DNA of 64,000 nucleotides from Himantopus leucocephalus (lineage: Eukaryota; Chordata; Aves; Charadriiformes; Recurvirostridae): the NCBI GenBank assembly GCA_003993805.1, contig RSEF01000001.1:75879265-75943264 (forward strand), written 5' to 3'. The notes beneath the pieces were generated by a model. That model did no database searches. It had not been told where the DNA came from and was given only the letters and a program-made list of their open reading frames with translations. Below are positions 1 through 13,679 of this stretch, piece after piece; the stretch's first letter is position 1, and each line of letters opens with the position of its first letter. The position numbers and the translations under genes are program-made.

Positions 1-60
1 GCCTTTGTCCTGCTGTGTAGATCTACCATGTGCTGGCAAAGCTGTTTGAGCAAATGACAG

Positions 61-3000
61 GTAACATCTGACTGAGCCGTTACTCCTTCTGTCCTAAGAT
101 TTTGGAAGCACAAAAAGCCTAAAAGTGAGAAATATTCTTTCTTGGAATAGTTAGAACAAGGAAGAACTGCCACATCAGTGCCGTCTTACCAATGAGTCTT
201 ACTGCTCTCTTGCTACACTACTTTTGCCTCTCATGAGCTGTGTAGGGCCAAGGTGTTTTCCAAGCCTAACAGGAGTTAAACTTCTTCATGCTGTTCCCAC
301 AAGTGTGTTTATAAACGCAGCTCTTCTTACTCACTGCTGCAGCTGCCTGTGAACTATAGCTGCTGTCTGCTTAGTCCAGTGAGTTGCCTGGGACAGCTGG
401 GTCCTCCACAAAGGAAGACTTCAATATAATGTGAATTACTTACAACACCTGTCTGTAGATGCCATTACATTAGAAAAGGGAGATTTTTTTGTGTGTGTTG
501 TTTTCTTTTTTTTTATTTGTGTTCATCTGTCAGGGAGCAATTGTCACTGGTGGATTGGTATAAACTGGAAGAGATGATGCTGAAGGTTGTCCTTTGACTG
601 AGAAGCAGGTAACTGCCCTTCCCAGGCAAGAATATTACGCTCATCCGAATTTGTCCCAGATCTGAGAGTCTGCTGCTAACTTGTCAGCTGGCAGTGGGTT
701 TTCAGAGGTGCCCCAGCTGCTCAGAAATTCTGGTCTGGAGCCTTCCCTGAATGGAGGTACTGAAGCAGTAGTAGGTATTTATGAAAAACTGTGCAAGTAT
801 AACTGCTCTTCAAGACGATAAACCTGGGACAAACAGTTGGTTCTCCTTGTAAAGCAATCTTTAGTTCATTGTAGACATAAAAGTAATTTGAAATAGCACA
901 TTTAAAAATAGAGGAACTGTAAAATATAACTTGTAGCAAAGTATTCAAAATTCTGGAAATGTGAACGTAGATTCTGCAAACAACCCCTGCCGTACTTCAG
1001 CCTATGTCTTCTGTATCACAGACAGTTACCCGAATATTTGAAGTGGCTTTCATTCAGTTCATTGTGAACTTTGTGGAACAGGAGGTTTTTAGAAGCTATA
1101 AAAAAAAAACCAACCAAGCTGAAGCACTTTTGGCCTTCAGTTGGAACTGGCACTGAAAACATGGTTCTAGCGGTCATGGCGTCTGGATGAGTACCAAGCC
1201 CAGATCAAAACAGAGGACAAATAAGAAAGGCAAGAATTGCTTGTGGTCTGCCTGGAGAGCATAGTGGAGTCTTAGACAGTGATAGATACCCTGAGGATCC
1301 TATATGGAGTGTGTGACGTGAAGATATTATCCCTTACCTGACATAATGGAAATCTGGGAGAAGGGTTTGACTTGCAGATGGTAGACAAAACAGACTAGGG
1401 AAGCTGATTCCTCCTGGGAATGTTTCTAGGTAAATGGCTTTTGGTGTAGTCAGTAATTCTTATTAAAGTGACGAACAAGCTGCTGTTGTGAGGACAGGTG
1501 GTTTGTATTAGAAAAGTACTATATTGTTGGGGGAATTATGGCTGTGCTACTGGGATAGTGCTATCCTGGGGACAGGGCACGCTAAGATAGAAAGCTGCTT
1601 GTGGAATCATAGCTCAGAGTTTCCAGACTTTCAAATGCTTTGTTCATAAGCGTTTGGGTTTGGATTTGTTTTGTTTTGGTTTTTTTTTTCTTTTTATGAT
1701 GACATCTAGGGATGCCCCAAAAATCAGAACTCTATCTCAGGTACAATCTGAGCAAATCACAGAAAATTGGCACCCCTCAGAGTGCATGGGGCTGGGAGCA
1801 CATTGCTGGGGTGGAACACCAGTGGCAATGCACAGGCAGAAGCAGAATACATGGATTTTATAGTTTACGGTTTCCCAACCCGTGCTACACAGGACTGTTT
1901 TGTAGATATTGTGAGACAGACATGTTTAAGGAGGGATTTAGAAGAGAGTTAAAATGGCAGCTCTTTATGTACAGAGCGGTACTTTTTGCCATGGGTTGTC
2001 ATACACTGCAGGAGACATGTAGCTGCATTTTAAAATATCCTGGCTTTTGAGTGCCATACTTGTGTTGCTATCTTAAATAATATTTTAACACAATACAGAG
2101 AAATTCTGCACTCTGGTTGGAAACCCTCTTTCTCATCCCCCAGCACTGTTGTAGTATAATATATTAGCAGTTGGTCCTTCAGCAAGCATCTTGAGCTAGT
2201 GACTTTGCAAAGTTTCTTGTAGCTTTTACTTTTCCCGTATGGAGGATGTGTTTTGCTATTATTATGGATTTCATGTTAAAGACGACTATATAATACGTAG
2301 AACAAATACGATGTTGACCATGCTTAAGTATGCCAAAAATTTCCAATATTCTCAGAAGAGCTTTGTACGCTACTAGGGCATTTTAACATCTTGATCTCCC
2401 CACTGCCTTGCCCTTTGCAAGTGGTGTGTGTGGTGTTCCCAAGATGTTCAATTGCCATTATAAATGCCATTGTATAAACTTCCCCTGGGACTCTGGAAGC
2501 TTCAGGCATCTTAAGCACCACAGGCCCTGGCAATTCAACTTAAGTATTTTAAGAAGGCCAGTCACTGAGGCTTCACAGTGATTTTTAGCTGCGTCCAACA
2601 TAAGTTTGCAGTCTATAAATTCCATGGAGTGACCCACCAAACCACTCAGTAGCAATCCAAGGCACCAGCCTGCAATGAGGACGACAAAAGAGGAAAGTAA
2701 ATTTGAAGCTTCAAGGCCTAACTGGTTTGATTTGTGACTTTAAAGTGCATGGAGACACTTTTCTTGGAAGAGCTTCTGATCCTTTCTTCTGCCAAATGCT
2801 TTTCCCATGCAGACTTTCCGAAACAAATCTCTTGTGTATATTTTTGTAAGTGTGGTTTCTCGGGGTCTTGGAGCGCTATCAGCTTCTTGATGTCTTATCT
2901 GAAAGCTAGTCACAGAGGCTGTCTTTCATTCTGCTGACTGAGGCATTTCTCCTGCAGCTTCTCACCCCAACGCTTCTCCATTTAAAATGAAAATATAATT

Positions 3001-6000
3001 AGAAAACAACATTCTTGGGTTTTCCTCTGCTGATTTCTGTCAGTCTTCTGTGCATCTCTCTGTTCAGCCAGTGCTGTTGCTTTGCTCTCGATGGCTTTGT
3101 TCTGCTTTCCTTTTCTGAGGGGACGGTGTTGCCATGTGCATTGTGGAGTTTTGGAGAAGGTGCTGAACCGAGGGATGGGGAAGCACCATCCCAAGGGGTA
3201 GCTTGGAGAAGACAAATAGCGGAATTGGTGATGGTGTGGTTGTTCCACATTCCCCTCATTGCAGAGCAACCGCGCAATTGGGTCTACGCTTGATCAGAGC
3301 AACTCCTTAAAAGTTTTTTTACTGGGGTGCATTGGTGGTAGAGGAGTTTGGTCTTGCAGAATTCCTGTTTCGCTTTAAGTACAGCGCTGGTGGTTGAAGA
3401 GCAGGTGTGTGAGTGCCATATCCTTTCTGTAAGGCTGAGATTGAGATAGCAGGCTATGAAAGTAGTGTTGCAGCTGCAGGCCATGTGACAAGCTTTAAGA
3501 GCGTGTGCTCATTGTAACCGAGAAAGCATCTCAAACGTTGACCTTCCAGCCTTTCCCCATCTGTACCTGTTTAACATACAGATGGGGGTAAAGCATATTC
3601 GGGCTTGGCAGGACCCCTGCCGCCCATGCGGAAGGAAAATGCTTTTAACCAGCACATAATGAACTACGCATTCTCATTTTCACTCTCTGCTGCCCACCTC
3701 CCTCTCTGAAAAAGAACTGGGGGGGGACCCATTTCCAGCTGTCTCCGAATAGGAACTCCTGGGATGACAAGAGTGAGGCTCGGCCCACTCCTAGGCATGG
3801 AAATTCAGGACAGGGTTGTATGTATTTAAAACTAAATAGTAACATCCAAGTGTACCTTCGAAGCGCAGGTGTTGCGAGTTGTGTGATGCCATACCCTTTT
3901 TGATTACTCTCCTGCCTTGGCTCACATGCAGTATTTGAGAGACTGGAGCGTTTTGTAGTTTTAACACTGCTGGCCTTGCACCGGCTGAGGTTTTTCTCCT
4001 TAATCTGCATCAGTGGCCTAGATTTCTTTTGGCAAAAGTCTTCCTTTTTTTGAAATGTGGATGTCAAAGTGGACAGTGCATCCAGGAGAGAGCAAGAGCT
4101 ACATCCACCATTGGAAGAGGGAACAAAGGATTAATTAGGTCTGAGGATTAATTGGGATTATCACCAGCTCTAGCAAGTCCCTCTGTCCTTTGCCCTTATT
4201 ATTTGGAAACACATGGCTCGCTAGCTGAAGTGTAGTAAGTGGAATATCTTCTAAGTAAAAGTGGAACTGATTGTATGTGGTCAAAATACCCTTGTTGTGG
4301 ACAACATTAGACCAGACAGCCATTAAGGACTCCTTTGGCCTTCAAATTAGTAAGAGCAAGCAAACACCTAGTGCATTCAAACACTGTTGAGTACGTCAGA
4401 GGAGCAATCTCCCTTTCTGAAGCCAGTCAGGGAGCTACAGGAGCTTGGGCCTCAACTTTTAGTCTGGAAAGTCTTCTGATCCCCTTTTGTGTCATGCGCC
4501 ACCATTTCCCCTGTCTTTGCTTCCTAGCTTTCAAGTTTCTCTCCCTCTGCTCACTTTGCTGCAGTCGGTTGCTGTCAAGTGCAGAGATGAAAGCTCACTG
4601 CCCATGTGAGTAGAAGGGCAGAAGGTTGAACTTGCCAGCTGTCTCCTCTGCACATGCACATAAAAAGCAGGTGGGGAGTACACATTTACTCTCCTTGTGA
4701 ATTTAAGGTGTCCTCAGTGGCTCACTATTTCTCCCCCGTGGTCCCCAGGGCTTGCCACCCTGGCACGGCAATGTCTGTCCCTCTGACAGCACAAGGATTT
4801 GCTCCTGGCCCTCGTGCAGGGTTCCTGCGCATGATCCTGGCATGTCTGCCTCCGAGGGGGCTTAGATTAAAAATATATGCTGTGTGCAACCGTGAAAGCT
4901 GTTGCCTCTCTTCCTTGATAGATCAACAAACACCGCTGCTTGACTTTTTCTGAGCAATAATAACGTGCAGCAGTGCAAGTTTGACCTTCCCATATTGTTT
5001 CGGGGAGCAAAAGGCTATGAAACACTGGAGGGCTTCACAGTTTGAGTGGGAAGCAAGATGCTTTCTGTGGCCCTGCATTTTATCTACACCACGTTCCTGC
5101 TTTCCCAGCAACTGTTGGATTGATTTAGGTTGCTGGTTGCTTCCTCTGTGGTTGGGAAAGAAAGGGAAGGGAGCAAGTTGGTAAAGGTCAGCCTCATCCA
5201 CAAAGCAGAGTACATGGAAGAGGGGTGCCTGTTGCTGCTGCAGAGCGATGGGTGGGTGCACCGCTGATTTAATGCCTCAGGGGGAGGAGAGCGACCCGCT
5301 GCTGCTTCACTTGGTATTGACAGGGGAGGTAGCGGAGAGCCTATGCCACTACGTCCGTTTTTCTGAAGTTGGGTGATGTTGGGTTTTTTTTTTTGTATTA
5401 TTGTAAGTTTGTAAAGAATGTAATCTGTCTGTTGGGGGCACAAGGAGAAAATGGGGGCCTTTCTCGTTTTGGGTGAGGCTATTCTTATGTTGCTGTGTTT
5501 TTTGTTGTTGGGCGGGGAGGGGGTCTAGAGGCCATGGGGGCAAAAGCCTGGCCCTTGTTAACTGATTGCAACCGTCCCAGGACCACAGGAGGATGAGCTG
5601 ATGCTGTGGCAGAGACCTCCCGCACAAAGCTGTGAAAACAAACCCTGCCTGCATCCTTCAGTGGGGGGAATCTGACCTGCATGGGGCTCAGGACTTGGGT
5701 CTTTTGCTGGGTGGTGGGACCTAATACTCGTGGGCTGGTCCTGCTCATCTTCAGCTCAGTTAGAAACTGAGCTGGCCAGCTGCCCATGCTGTTTAGGAAA
5801 GGTTGGATTTGATAGCCTGAATTTCTCAGTGGAAGGAGTTCATGCAGGAGTTGGTTGCCCCAGTGCTCCTCTCCCCAGTGGGGACTCAGATCCTGCACCT
5901 CTCCATTGCCTGGTGCCCAGGAGCCCCAGCTCTCGCCCCTGCCTCCCTCCCCGTCCTGTAGAGCACAGTGTCAGGGATCCTCTTCTCTCTCCTGCTGCTG

Positions 6001-9000
6001 CAAAGTTGTGTGAACTTTCCTGGTCAATACTGGAAAGGGGAATGCTATTTATTTTTATATTGTGTATATTTTGTCTTGGTCTGCTGATTACCTTTGTTCC
6101 CCAAGAGCGACAGTTACCTCAATAGTTAGTATAATACTGTGTGTTGGGTAATTTTTTTAAAGAACTTTTTTAAAAGCTTGATCCTTGGAGGTCTGTAGAT
6201 TTTATTTCCATATGAATTGGTTATTTTGTATAAAGTACGTTCTTAAAATAGCAGTTACCCATGCTGTATGTGTGTTTTCTTGTCTCCTGGATGGTCTCCC
6301 TCTTCCTTTGTAAAGGGGGGGAGAGGATGGGGGCGGGAGGGGAACACAGAGGGCTTTTTTTTCAGAGAGACAAAGCCCTGGACTGCAGTCAGACCTAGTT
6401 GTACCACCTGAAAGCCATTTACAACAGAGCACCTGGAAAGCTAATTGGGATCGTTTCTCCTTCTGAAACACAGCTGTCTGCCTATGAACAACCCAGCTGT
6501 GGAAATGAGATAGTGTCACTACTTTCACCGAGTCACTGGTGGGCTGTGGGTTTTGCTGCAGCCCCGGGTGTGCTGGAAAGCCTGCCTCCCTCCCCAAAAC
6601 ACTGCATGGTCTGGGGTCATAGGTAGTCCATTCCCCCAAACGTGCTCAAATCCTCTCTTTGCTTTAAAAAGGGTGACTGCCCTTGAGTACAGCCTGAGGT
6701 GTGATGCTGCTATGAAGGAGGAACAAATTGAACCTACATGGTTCCCTTTTGTGTTGCCTTAATGCTAAGCAGCATAGGGTATGATGGCCCTTGGGGGCTG
6801 TTAGAGGAATAAGAATCCTTTAGAGCTCATGTGCGGTGGTCTGAACCCATATTGGACCCAAAACGGCGCTTGCCATTTGCTGTTTGTTAAATCTCCCATG
6901 TGAGGTGGGGCAGTGGTTGCAGCCGTCCCAGCACAGAAGTGTTGAAAGGTCTTCTCATGAGGATTTCAGCACCAAAACTGGGAACTGGCCATACCCTTTC
7001 AAGTGGGAAGGTGCCTGCTGTAGGTGCATGAGGGCAGTTTGCAGCTGGCCCTTGCTCAGCTCATCCCTGAATAAATAACTTGCTCAATTTTGCTGATTCA
7101 GGAGCTTTCCATAAGGACAAAATCAAGGCTTTAATTTTCCTTAAAAGATGGTGCCAGCAAAAGGGGGCATGGGGGACGAACAGCAGAAGGTCGGGGGCTC
7201 CCAGAGCACGAAAGCTCCCAGAAGCATGCTGTGTGCCCCTTCCCTTTCCTCCCCAGCTCTAGCTGGTGTGAGCTCCCTCTGCCTCCTCCAGGGCTGGTAA
7301 CAGATGCTCTTGCTCACATCTTCTCCTCCTGCCAGAACAGCTTCGCAGAGTAGCCCACTTACGCCACAGGCTCCGTCTGCCCCTCCTGTGGGAGCCTCAC
7401 TGGAGCCGGGGCTGCTCCCGAGCCCAGCACGCTCCCTCCGGCTCACAGCACCGAAGCTGCCTCTGCAAAGAGATTCTCGCAAAACATTTCTCTGAGACCC
7501 AACATTTGCTGGCCAAAACAGGGGCCTCACCCTGTCCTCGTAGCTCTTCTTTCCCTCTCTGTGCCCGAGTTCATCCCCTGAGGCTGCCAGCATTTTACAA
7601 AGACGGGCAAATGAGCCCAAGTGAATGAATTGGTCTAGAGCTGACTGTAAAATCCCCAGCACATCCCCGCTCCTGGGGCTATTCAGGGACTCACTGTGCC
7701 CTCCATGTCTTGGCCTAAGAGTGACTTGCCCTGCCACATACTAACATGTTTTATGCACAAAGAAGCCCGCAGGAGCCGCATGTTGGCACCTTCCCACCCC
7801 TGGGTGTTTGGAGAAGCTTGGGATGCGATCTGCTGCACATTTACATCTTGAGCACCCCAAAACCACCAGTCGGGTGTTGGAGCTGCCCCTGCTGCCTGGT
7901 CCAGGCAGGTGAAGCCAAGCATCCCAGCGAGCGCTTCCCAGCACGGCCACAGCTCCCAGGCCCTGCAAAAGGCTGTTTGAGGACGTTGGCTCCTCCGAGC
8001 TGGGGCAAGGTAAGTTGTTCCCAGGGGCGGGTGAAGGGCTGCTTTCTGTCACGTATCCCCCTTCCCCCTCTACCCCCGGCGGGGGCCAGAGTTCGGGGTG
8101 ACGAGAGCAAGCTGTCCAATTTATGAAGGGGAGGAATTCGGTCGTCCCATCAGTCCCAGGAAGTGTTTGGGTCAGAGGGGATTGGCAGGGGGAGATTTCT
8201 AATCCTGGGGCTAAGCCGGCACTGAGTGGAGCCGGTGCTAATTGGAACCAGTCCTGGGGAAGGGGCGGAAAGTCGCTGCTTTTAGAGCTGCCTTGCAGTC
8301 CGGGCGAAGACAAAGCTTATCTGTGCTATGGGAAATGCCACGTCCTAACCTCGACAGGATGCTATCCTGAGTGTAACAGGCGGTATCAAGCTAAGCCACA
8401 TGTCCCCCTAATTCTTTACCTTTCTTCCTTTTTTCTGTCCCCAATTCTCATTTCTTCTCCTCCTTCCTTCCCTCCATGGGTTAGCAAAGCTACCCCCTGG
8501 TACTAAGAGTGAGCTTTCCTGATCTTTTAGGCTGAGGCTTTAAACTCTCTACGTCCTTTCTAGCCTCCTTCTGCCTGAGAACTAGGATGCTTCCCACATC
8601 CAGCTTTTTGTCCAGCCATCTTAGGGCATCTCGCTAATCCAGGCAGGCTTGAACTGGGGATGGGTGGATGAATCGGTTTCAATAAGAATCAGTTTAGCGC
8701 CCAGTTTGGGTGCGGAAATAAATGGCAGCCTCCCAACCCCGTCATGGGGCAGCCCCTGGGGAGAGCTTCGACTGCAGGAAGGTTTAGCTGATGGTCTTTG
8801 GGGGGGGTGCTTAACAGCAAGGGAAGAACTGGAGTGTCCTTAGCACCCATCGGTAGTTTAGAGAGGGTTTTTTTTTTGTTGTTTTGTGTATTTCCCTAAA
8901 AATAAAGAATCCAGATTGATCCCATCTTGAATTTTCCTATTAGTCACCAAAATTTACATGGGACACACCACCTTGCACAGAAAGGCAGGAATAAGGCATT

Positions 9001-12000
9001 TAGGGTAGCTCAAGAGGACTCAGATTTAGGCTAAAATGAATGGTTTCTATTCACAGAAATGTTTTGTTTAGTTATATGTACTAGAAGAAATATAACCGCT
9101 CATAATTTCAAGATTTTGATTTTGTCCCACATTGAGATGTAAAATGCAACATCTCCAAGCAGCCGGGAATCTCTTGAAGGATGGGACCCTCCTATATCGC
9201 CTCCAGCCCTAGAAGCTGCAATTTTTGTTCGGTGGAGGAGGCATAAGCAGAGAAAAGTGAAGCAAAGCTGCTCACCCTGACAGGTGGGAACGGACCCAAA
9301 TGCCTTGCTTCCAGCCATAAGCTCACTCAGAGGGTGCAGTGTTGTATATATATTTATACACATACAGAATGAATGTTAGGGTCTCTCAAGTGCTAACAAA
9401 AACGGCAAACTTGTTCTGCACTGTAACAAAAGCCCTAAAAGCTGACCCCAAAATGGGGAGCCCCAAGGGCCCTGTGCTTGCCCAGCAGAGAGGAGACACA
9501 GCAGCTTTACCAGAGGAGGAGGAGGAGAAGGTGGGAAGGGGCAGGGGCTGGTCATGGGCCTGGAGCAGCATCTCAGGTCTGCCCCCTCCTCAGTCAGCAT
9601 GGGGGAGGCCACATGTTCCCTGCCCACTTTTTTAAATTCCTTTCCCAAAGAGGCTGCCAGGGCAGAGGGATCGTAAAAAGTTCACCCCCTTGTCACGAAT
9701 GCACCCGTTCTTCCGGGGCCAGTGGGCAAAAGTTGTTTGCAATTTCCTCAGGCCATGACCTTTGTTTTGACCATGGCGGAGGAGGATTGCAATCCATCAA
9801 ACCCATGCCTGGCCCGCGCTGAGGGCGGGGGAGAGGTCTGCTTTCGGCTGGGTGGGGGTGGGGGGGCCTGTCCAAGAGACGCAAGGACAGCTCTTTGCCC
9901 CTCAGGTTTGGTCAAGAGGTGTGTGGGGGATGCCGCACTTGCTTGCTCAGCTGTTGGTTCAAGCTTCTCGATGGGGGAAGCCACCGTGTGTGCCACACGA
10001 TATGCTCCTGCTGGAGAGATTTGAGAGAGTTTGCTTTCATTTGCTTTCCTGAGAGGGATACTGGATCGTGATTTGCTGCATCAGCAGAGTGGGGAAAGAT
10101 GTCTTGCAGGGCTTGTGCCTAGAGCCAGCACTGCAGAGTGGCCGGCTGCATCAGGACCTTACTTTTAGCAGGAGCTTGGACAAAAAGGGAGATGCCAGCA
10201 GATTTACCACCTCCAAACCCCCGGCCCCTGAGGTTTCCAGACTTTTCCATGGGCTTTTGGAAGATCCTGCACCACTATGTTTTGTTAGGAAAATCAGTGG
10301 TAAACTAGAACCATCCCCTGGGAAATGGCTCCCGTAGGCATCTGCCTCTCCACTCAGGTTCCCAGGGGGCAATTCATCCCAGGAGCACATGTTCCCCTGC
10401 ACCCGGGTGTCCCCTTTGAAGACATACCTGCATATGAAACGAATCTCCCCCGAGGAAATGCAGCCTGCACATACCAGTCTGCCCCGCTTCCCTTGGCCGC
10501 CTGCCCTGTCTCCCCTTGTCTCCCCTCCCTCTGATCTCCGCTTCCCTAGGGAAACGCGTCCTACCGCACTTCCCTGCTGCTAAATACAGATTCCCTTGGG
10601 AAGTTACTCTGTCATGAACCTGCCTTGGTCAAGCCTTTGGAGAGGCCCTAGGTTTTGGCTTCAGAAGGGAGGGTTGCAATATTTCACCTGGCCCCTTGTG
10701 TAACACCAAGCATGACCCTACAACACCCAGACCGGCCTTTCCAGCCCGACCACCTGCATGGGAAACAGGGTGCCTTTTTTTTTTTTTTGTAGGAAGGAGC
10801 TGTGTGCTGATTTCAAGGCACGGCAGACCACGATGTGGAGAAATGAGCTGCTCGGTTCCTTGTTTGACGAGGATTTGTTGAGCTCAGGGCAGAGGAGAAG
10901 GGCCAGACTTTTTACATCTTGAACTGAAAACCTTGTGCTGGAGGGGGAGGCAGCTCTTCGGACTAGGAGAAGGAAGAGGGAGCCACACAGGAGCTCCCCA
11001 GAACTGGACTTCTTTGTAAGCATCACCCTCCTCTCCCACGTCAGTCACTGTCACACTTTGTAGCCTGCATGCCTGGATGCTGATGGTGCTTCTCCTCTGT
11101 AGCTCTCTTCTCCCCCTCTGATTTTCCCCTCTGCACCTCTGTACCCACTGCCCGATTTGCACCAAACCCAAACCTCTTCTCTGCCCTTGTCTGCATGCAC
11201 ATCCCCAACACCCGGCTTGGCACCCAGCTCCCCGTGAGCCAGCCCCCCCCCGCTCCTGCCCAAACCCCACATCCCCTCCCCTGGCTGACCTGCCTCCCAT
11301 CCTTCATCCCATGGGTCTCACTGGTTCCTGGTGGTGAGAACCTGGGTATGAGATAGCTTTGAGGGCATCCAACATTTCATTGCTTTCCTCCAGCAGCAGG
11401 AGGCTGTTACAGACCAAGTGCAGTGGTGACATCCCCTGGGAGAGCTAAGCTCCATGTTAACTCAAGAGGATGCTCTGGGCAGGGCCAGGAATAGCTTCTT
11501 CTCCAGGCTTCTCCAGAAGCCTACCACTGAAAGAACATTTTTTTAGGGGTCAGACCAGACCAGCTTTGCTGGTGTGACCCACCATGAGCCAGACATTGGG
11601 TCTGGGGGAGGAGAAGGCGGTGAACATCGCACGGACGCGTGTGCTAGCAGCCGTCCCATGTGTACAACCCATGGGCATATCTGTGGGCATCGCACAATGG
11701 GGACACCCACGATGTGGTCGCATGGTGTGGTGGGGTCATGGTGGGGCACACTCTGCTGCAGCGGTTCAGGGAAAGCTGCCCCGGTCTGGGGGCCTTGCAA
11801 GGACAAGGCGACTCCTCTCAGGAGGGACAAAAGTACCCCAATTCAGCTCCCTGAAAGGCCAGAAACCTGCCAGTAGTTCTTATGGCCAAACCTCACGATT
11901 CTGGCACAAGTCTGGGCAGGGCTGGTTTCTCTGTTTGTCACACTGCAGGTGACGCTATTTGACAGTCATCTTTCATTTAAAAACGATGCCTGTAAAAAAA

Positions 12001-13393
12001 AGCTTGAACGTCCTTCCTGCTCACACAGCAAGGGGAAACAAACCCTTTTCCCTTATAAGCAAATTGCTCTGGCTTTTTTTTTCTAAAGTGCTTGAGTCAG
12101 CAGCACTGGGGCTCAACATCTTTGATGTCCCACCACGCAGTAACCACCAGTGCAGCCGAACAGAGCCAGCGGCTGCAGGCTCAGGATGGTGTGCAGGGGG
12201 TTTCGTACCCTGGGTGCTGACCCCAGGCCTGCTGGTGTTTAGGGTCCATCATTGCCAAAACACCAAACACAGCCTCTCCTCGCCACCCTGCCCAGCACCC
12301 CATGACTGTCCCTGGTGGCATGTCACGCTGTCTGCGGTCAGAGTGCCCGTTTTCAAGCCTCGCTGAAATTAAACCCAGGGTACGTGCCCCCAGAAGTTGC
12401 TCTTCTTTCCCCAGGCCCTGCTTTAGCTGATTTCCTTCCAGCCCAGGAGCCCCTCCATGCCATGGCCGCAGCTCCCACATTGCTCAGAGTGGTTTGGGGG
12501 GCTGAGGCCAGGAACCGCAGTGCTTGCTCCGGGGCATTGGCTGGCGTGGGAACAACAGGGAGTCGGGGCTGGACACCACTTGGCTCCACCAGCGCCTGCC
12601 TTTTCTCCGGGGCTGATGCCGCCTGTCTGCTTTGAAGGAGAGGGAGCACAGAGCATGGGAAACAGCGATCATCTTGCTTTGGGTTTTCATCCCCCTCTCC
12701 CAGTCACGCATGTCTCTGGGCCTGCCCTATAGGCAGATGTATGGCGGATGCCCACATGCCAGATGTCCTGGGAGATCAAAGTTGCTGCTCACTGCATCCT
12801 CCATTCACGCGTGCGCACACACCCCTCTGCACCTCCCAAAAGACTTATAACTTATGCTCTCTATCTTCTCTCCAAGATATTTTCCTTCCCTTCCTTTGTT
12901 TGCTTTCCAAACCCCCTTTCGTCTTTGGCACTCCCCGCAGCCCGGACCGCGCCGGTGGGGAAAGGCACCCTTTGCTCCCACTAACAGCATCTGGTGGGGG
13001 GTAGAGTGAGCGTGGGGTGCCTTGTGGGTTTCCCATCCTGCTTCCCTGCCTGTGGGGTTTGCTGCTTCTTGGGGTGGGAGGTGAAGGAACCCCATCTCCC
13101 GGGGGATCTCTGCGGTACCCCTGCACCTCCCACCCCAACCGTGTGGCTGAGGGGAGCTGAGGGGTGTTACAGCTCCACATGGCAACTGGGAAATCCTCCT
13201 CAGATGTCTGCTCTTTGCCCCCTGCAAAGTTCTGCAGCCCTTTTATCCCCTCATAGTCCTTTGGGGGTTTCCCAGTCTTAGGCTCCGGGGAAGCCCTGAG
13301 ACCCTCGGAGACGCAGCAAGGACCAAGGGCAATGCAATGCCTCTAGCACAGGGGCTGCTATGTCCACTGGCATGGAAAACCCTTTTGGTACAT
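61..13393. other. No identifiable gene; GC-rich flank
   Basis: 13 kb with many overlapping open frames of 60-200 codons on both strands. These are what GC-rich noncoding DNA produces: biased composition, no domain, no family match. About 6010-6250 is AU-rich and 3'-UTR-like (ATTTATTTTTATATTG). AATAAA occurs near 7069 and 8900. A TATATATATTTATACA stretch lies at about 9343-9360 and a GAG repeat at about 9512-9530. Confidence 0.6.
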
Positions 13394-13679
13394 CAGAGGT
13401 CTCCAAAGTGGGGTGCATGCAGAAGAAAACACCATTGGGCTGCAGAAAGAAAATACTGTTTGTAGCATTAATAAATAAAATAAAATAATATTTATTTAAT
13501 CTTAATCTCATTCTTTCTTAATTTCTATTTTTCTGTATGTTTTATAATGTACATAGTGTTAGTACAGTAGTACATGTATATAATTTATAAGTAAACATAG
13601 ATAGGGCGTGTATGCCCCCAATATATTTATCTACTTTTATTGACAGGGCTGCACAATCAAAAAAGTTTGGACCCTGCTG
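13394..13679. mobile_element. hAT/Charlie-like non-autonomous DNA transposon (MITE)
   Basis: A 286-base element with imperfect terminal inverted repeats. The left end CAGAGGTCTCCAAAGTGGGG matches the reverse complement of the right end, CAGCAGGGTCCAAACTTTTT, at CAG-GGTC-CCAAA positions. This is the Charlie-type terminus. The interior is AT-rich with no transposase frame. Flanking eight-base sequences (TGGTACAT and GCTTAAAT) agree at only half the positions, so a target duplication is at best decayed. Confidence 0.65.

Noticed and set aside
7141..7737. 198-codon minus-strand open frame
   Set aside because: Low-complexity Gly/Ser/Arg composition and a competing open frame on the other strand; no family resemblance.
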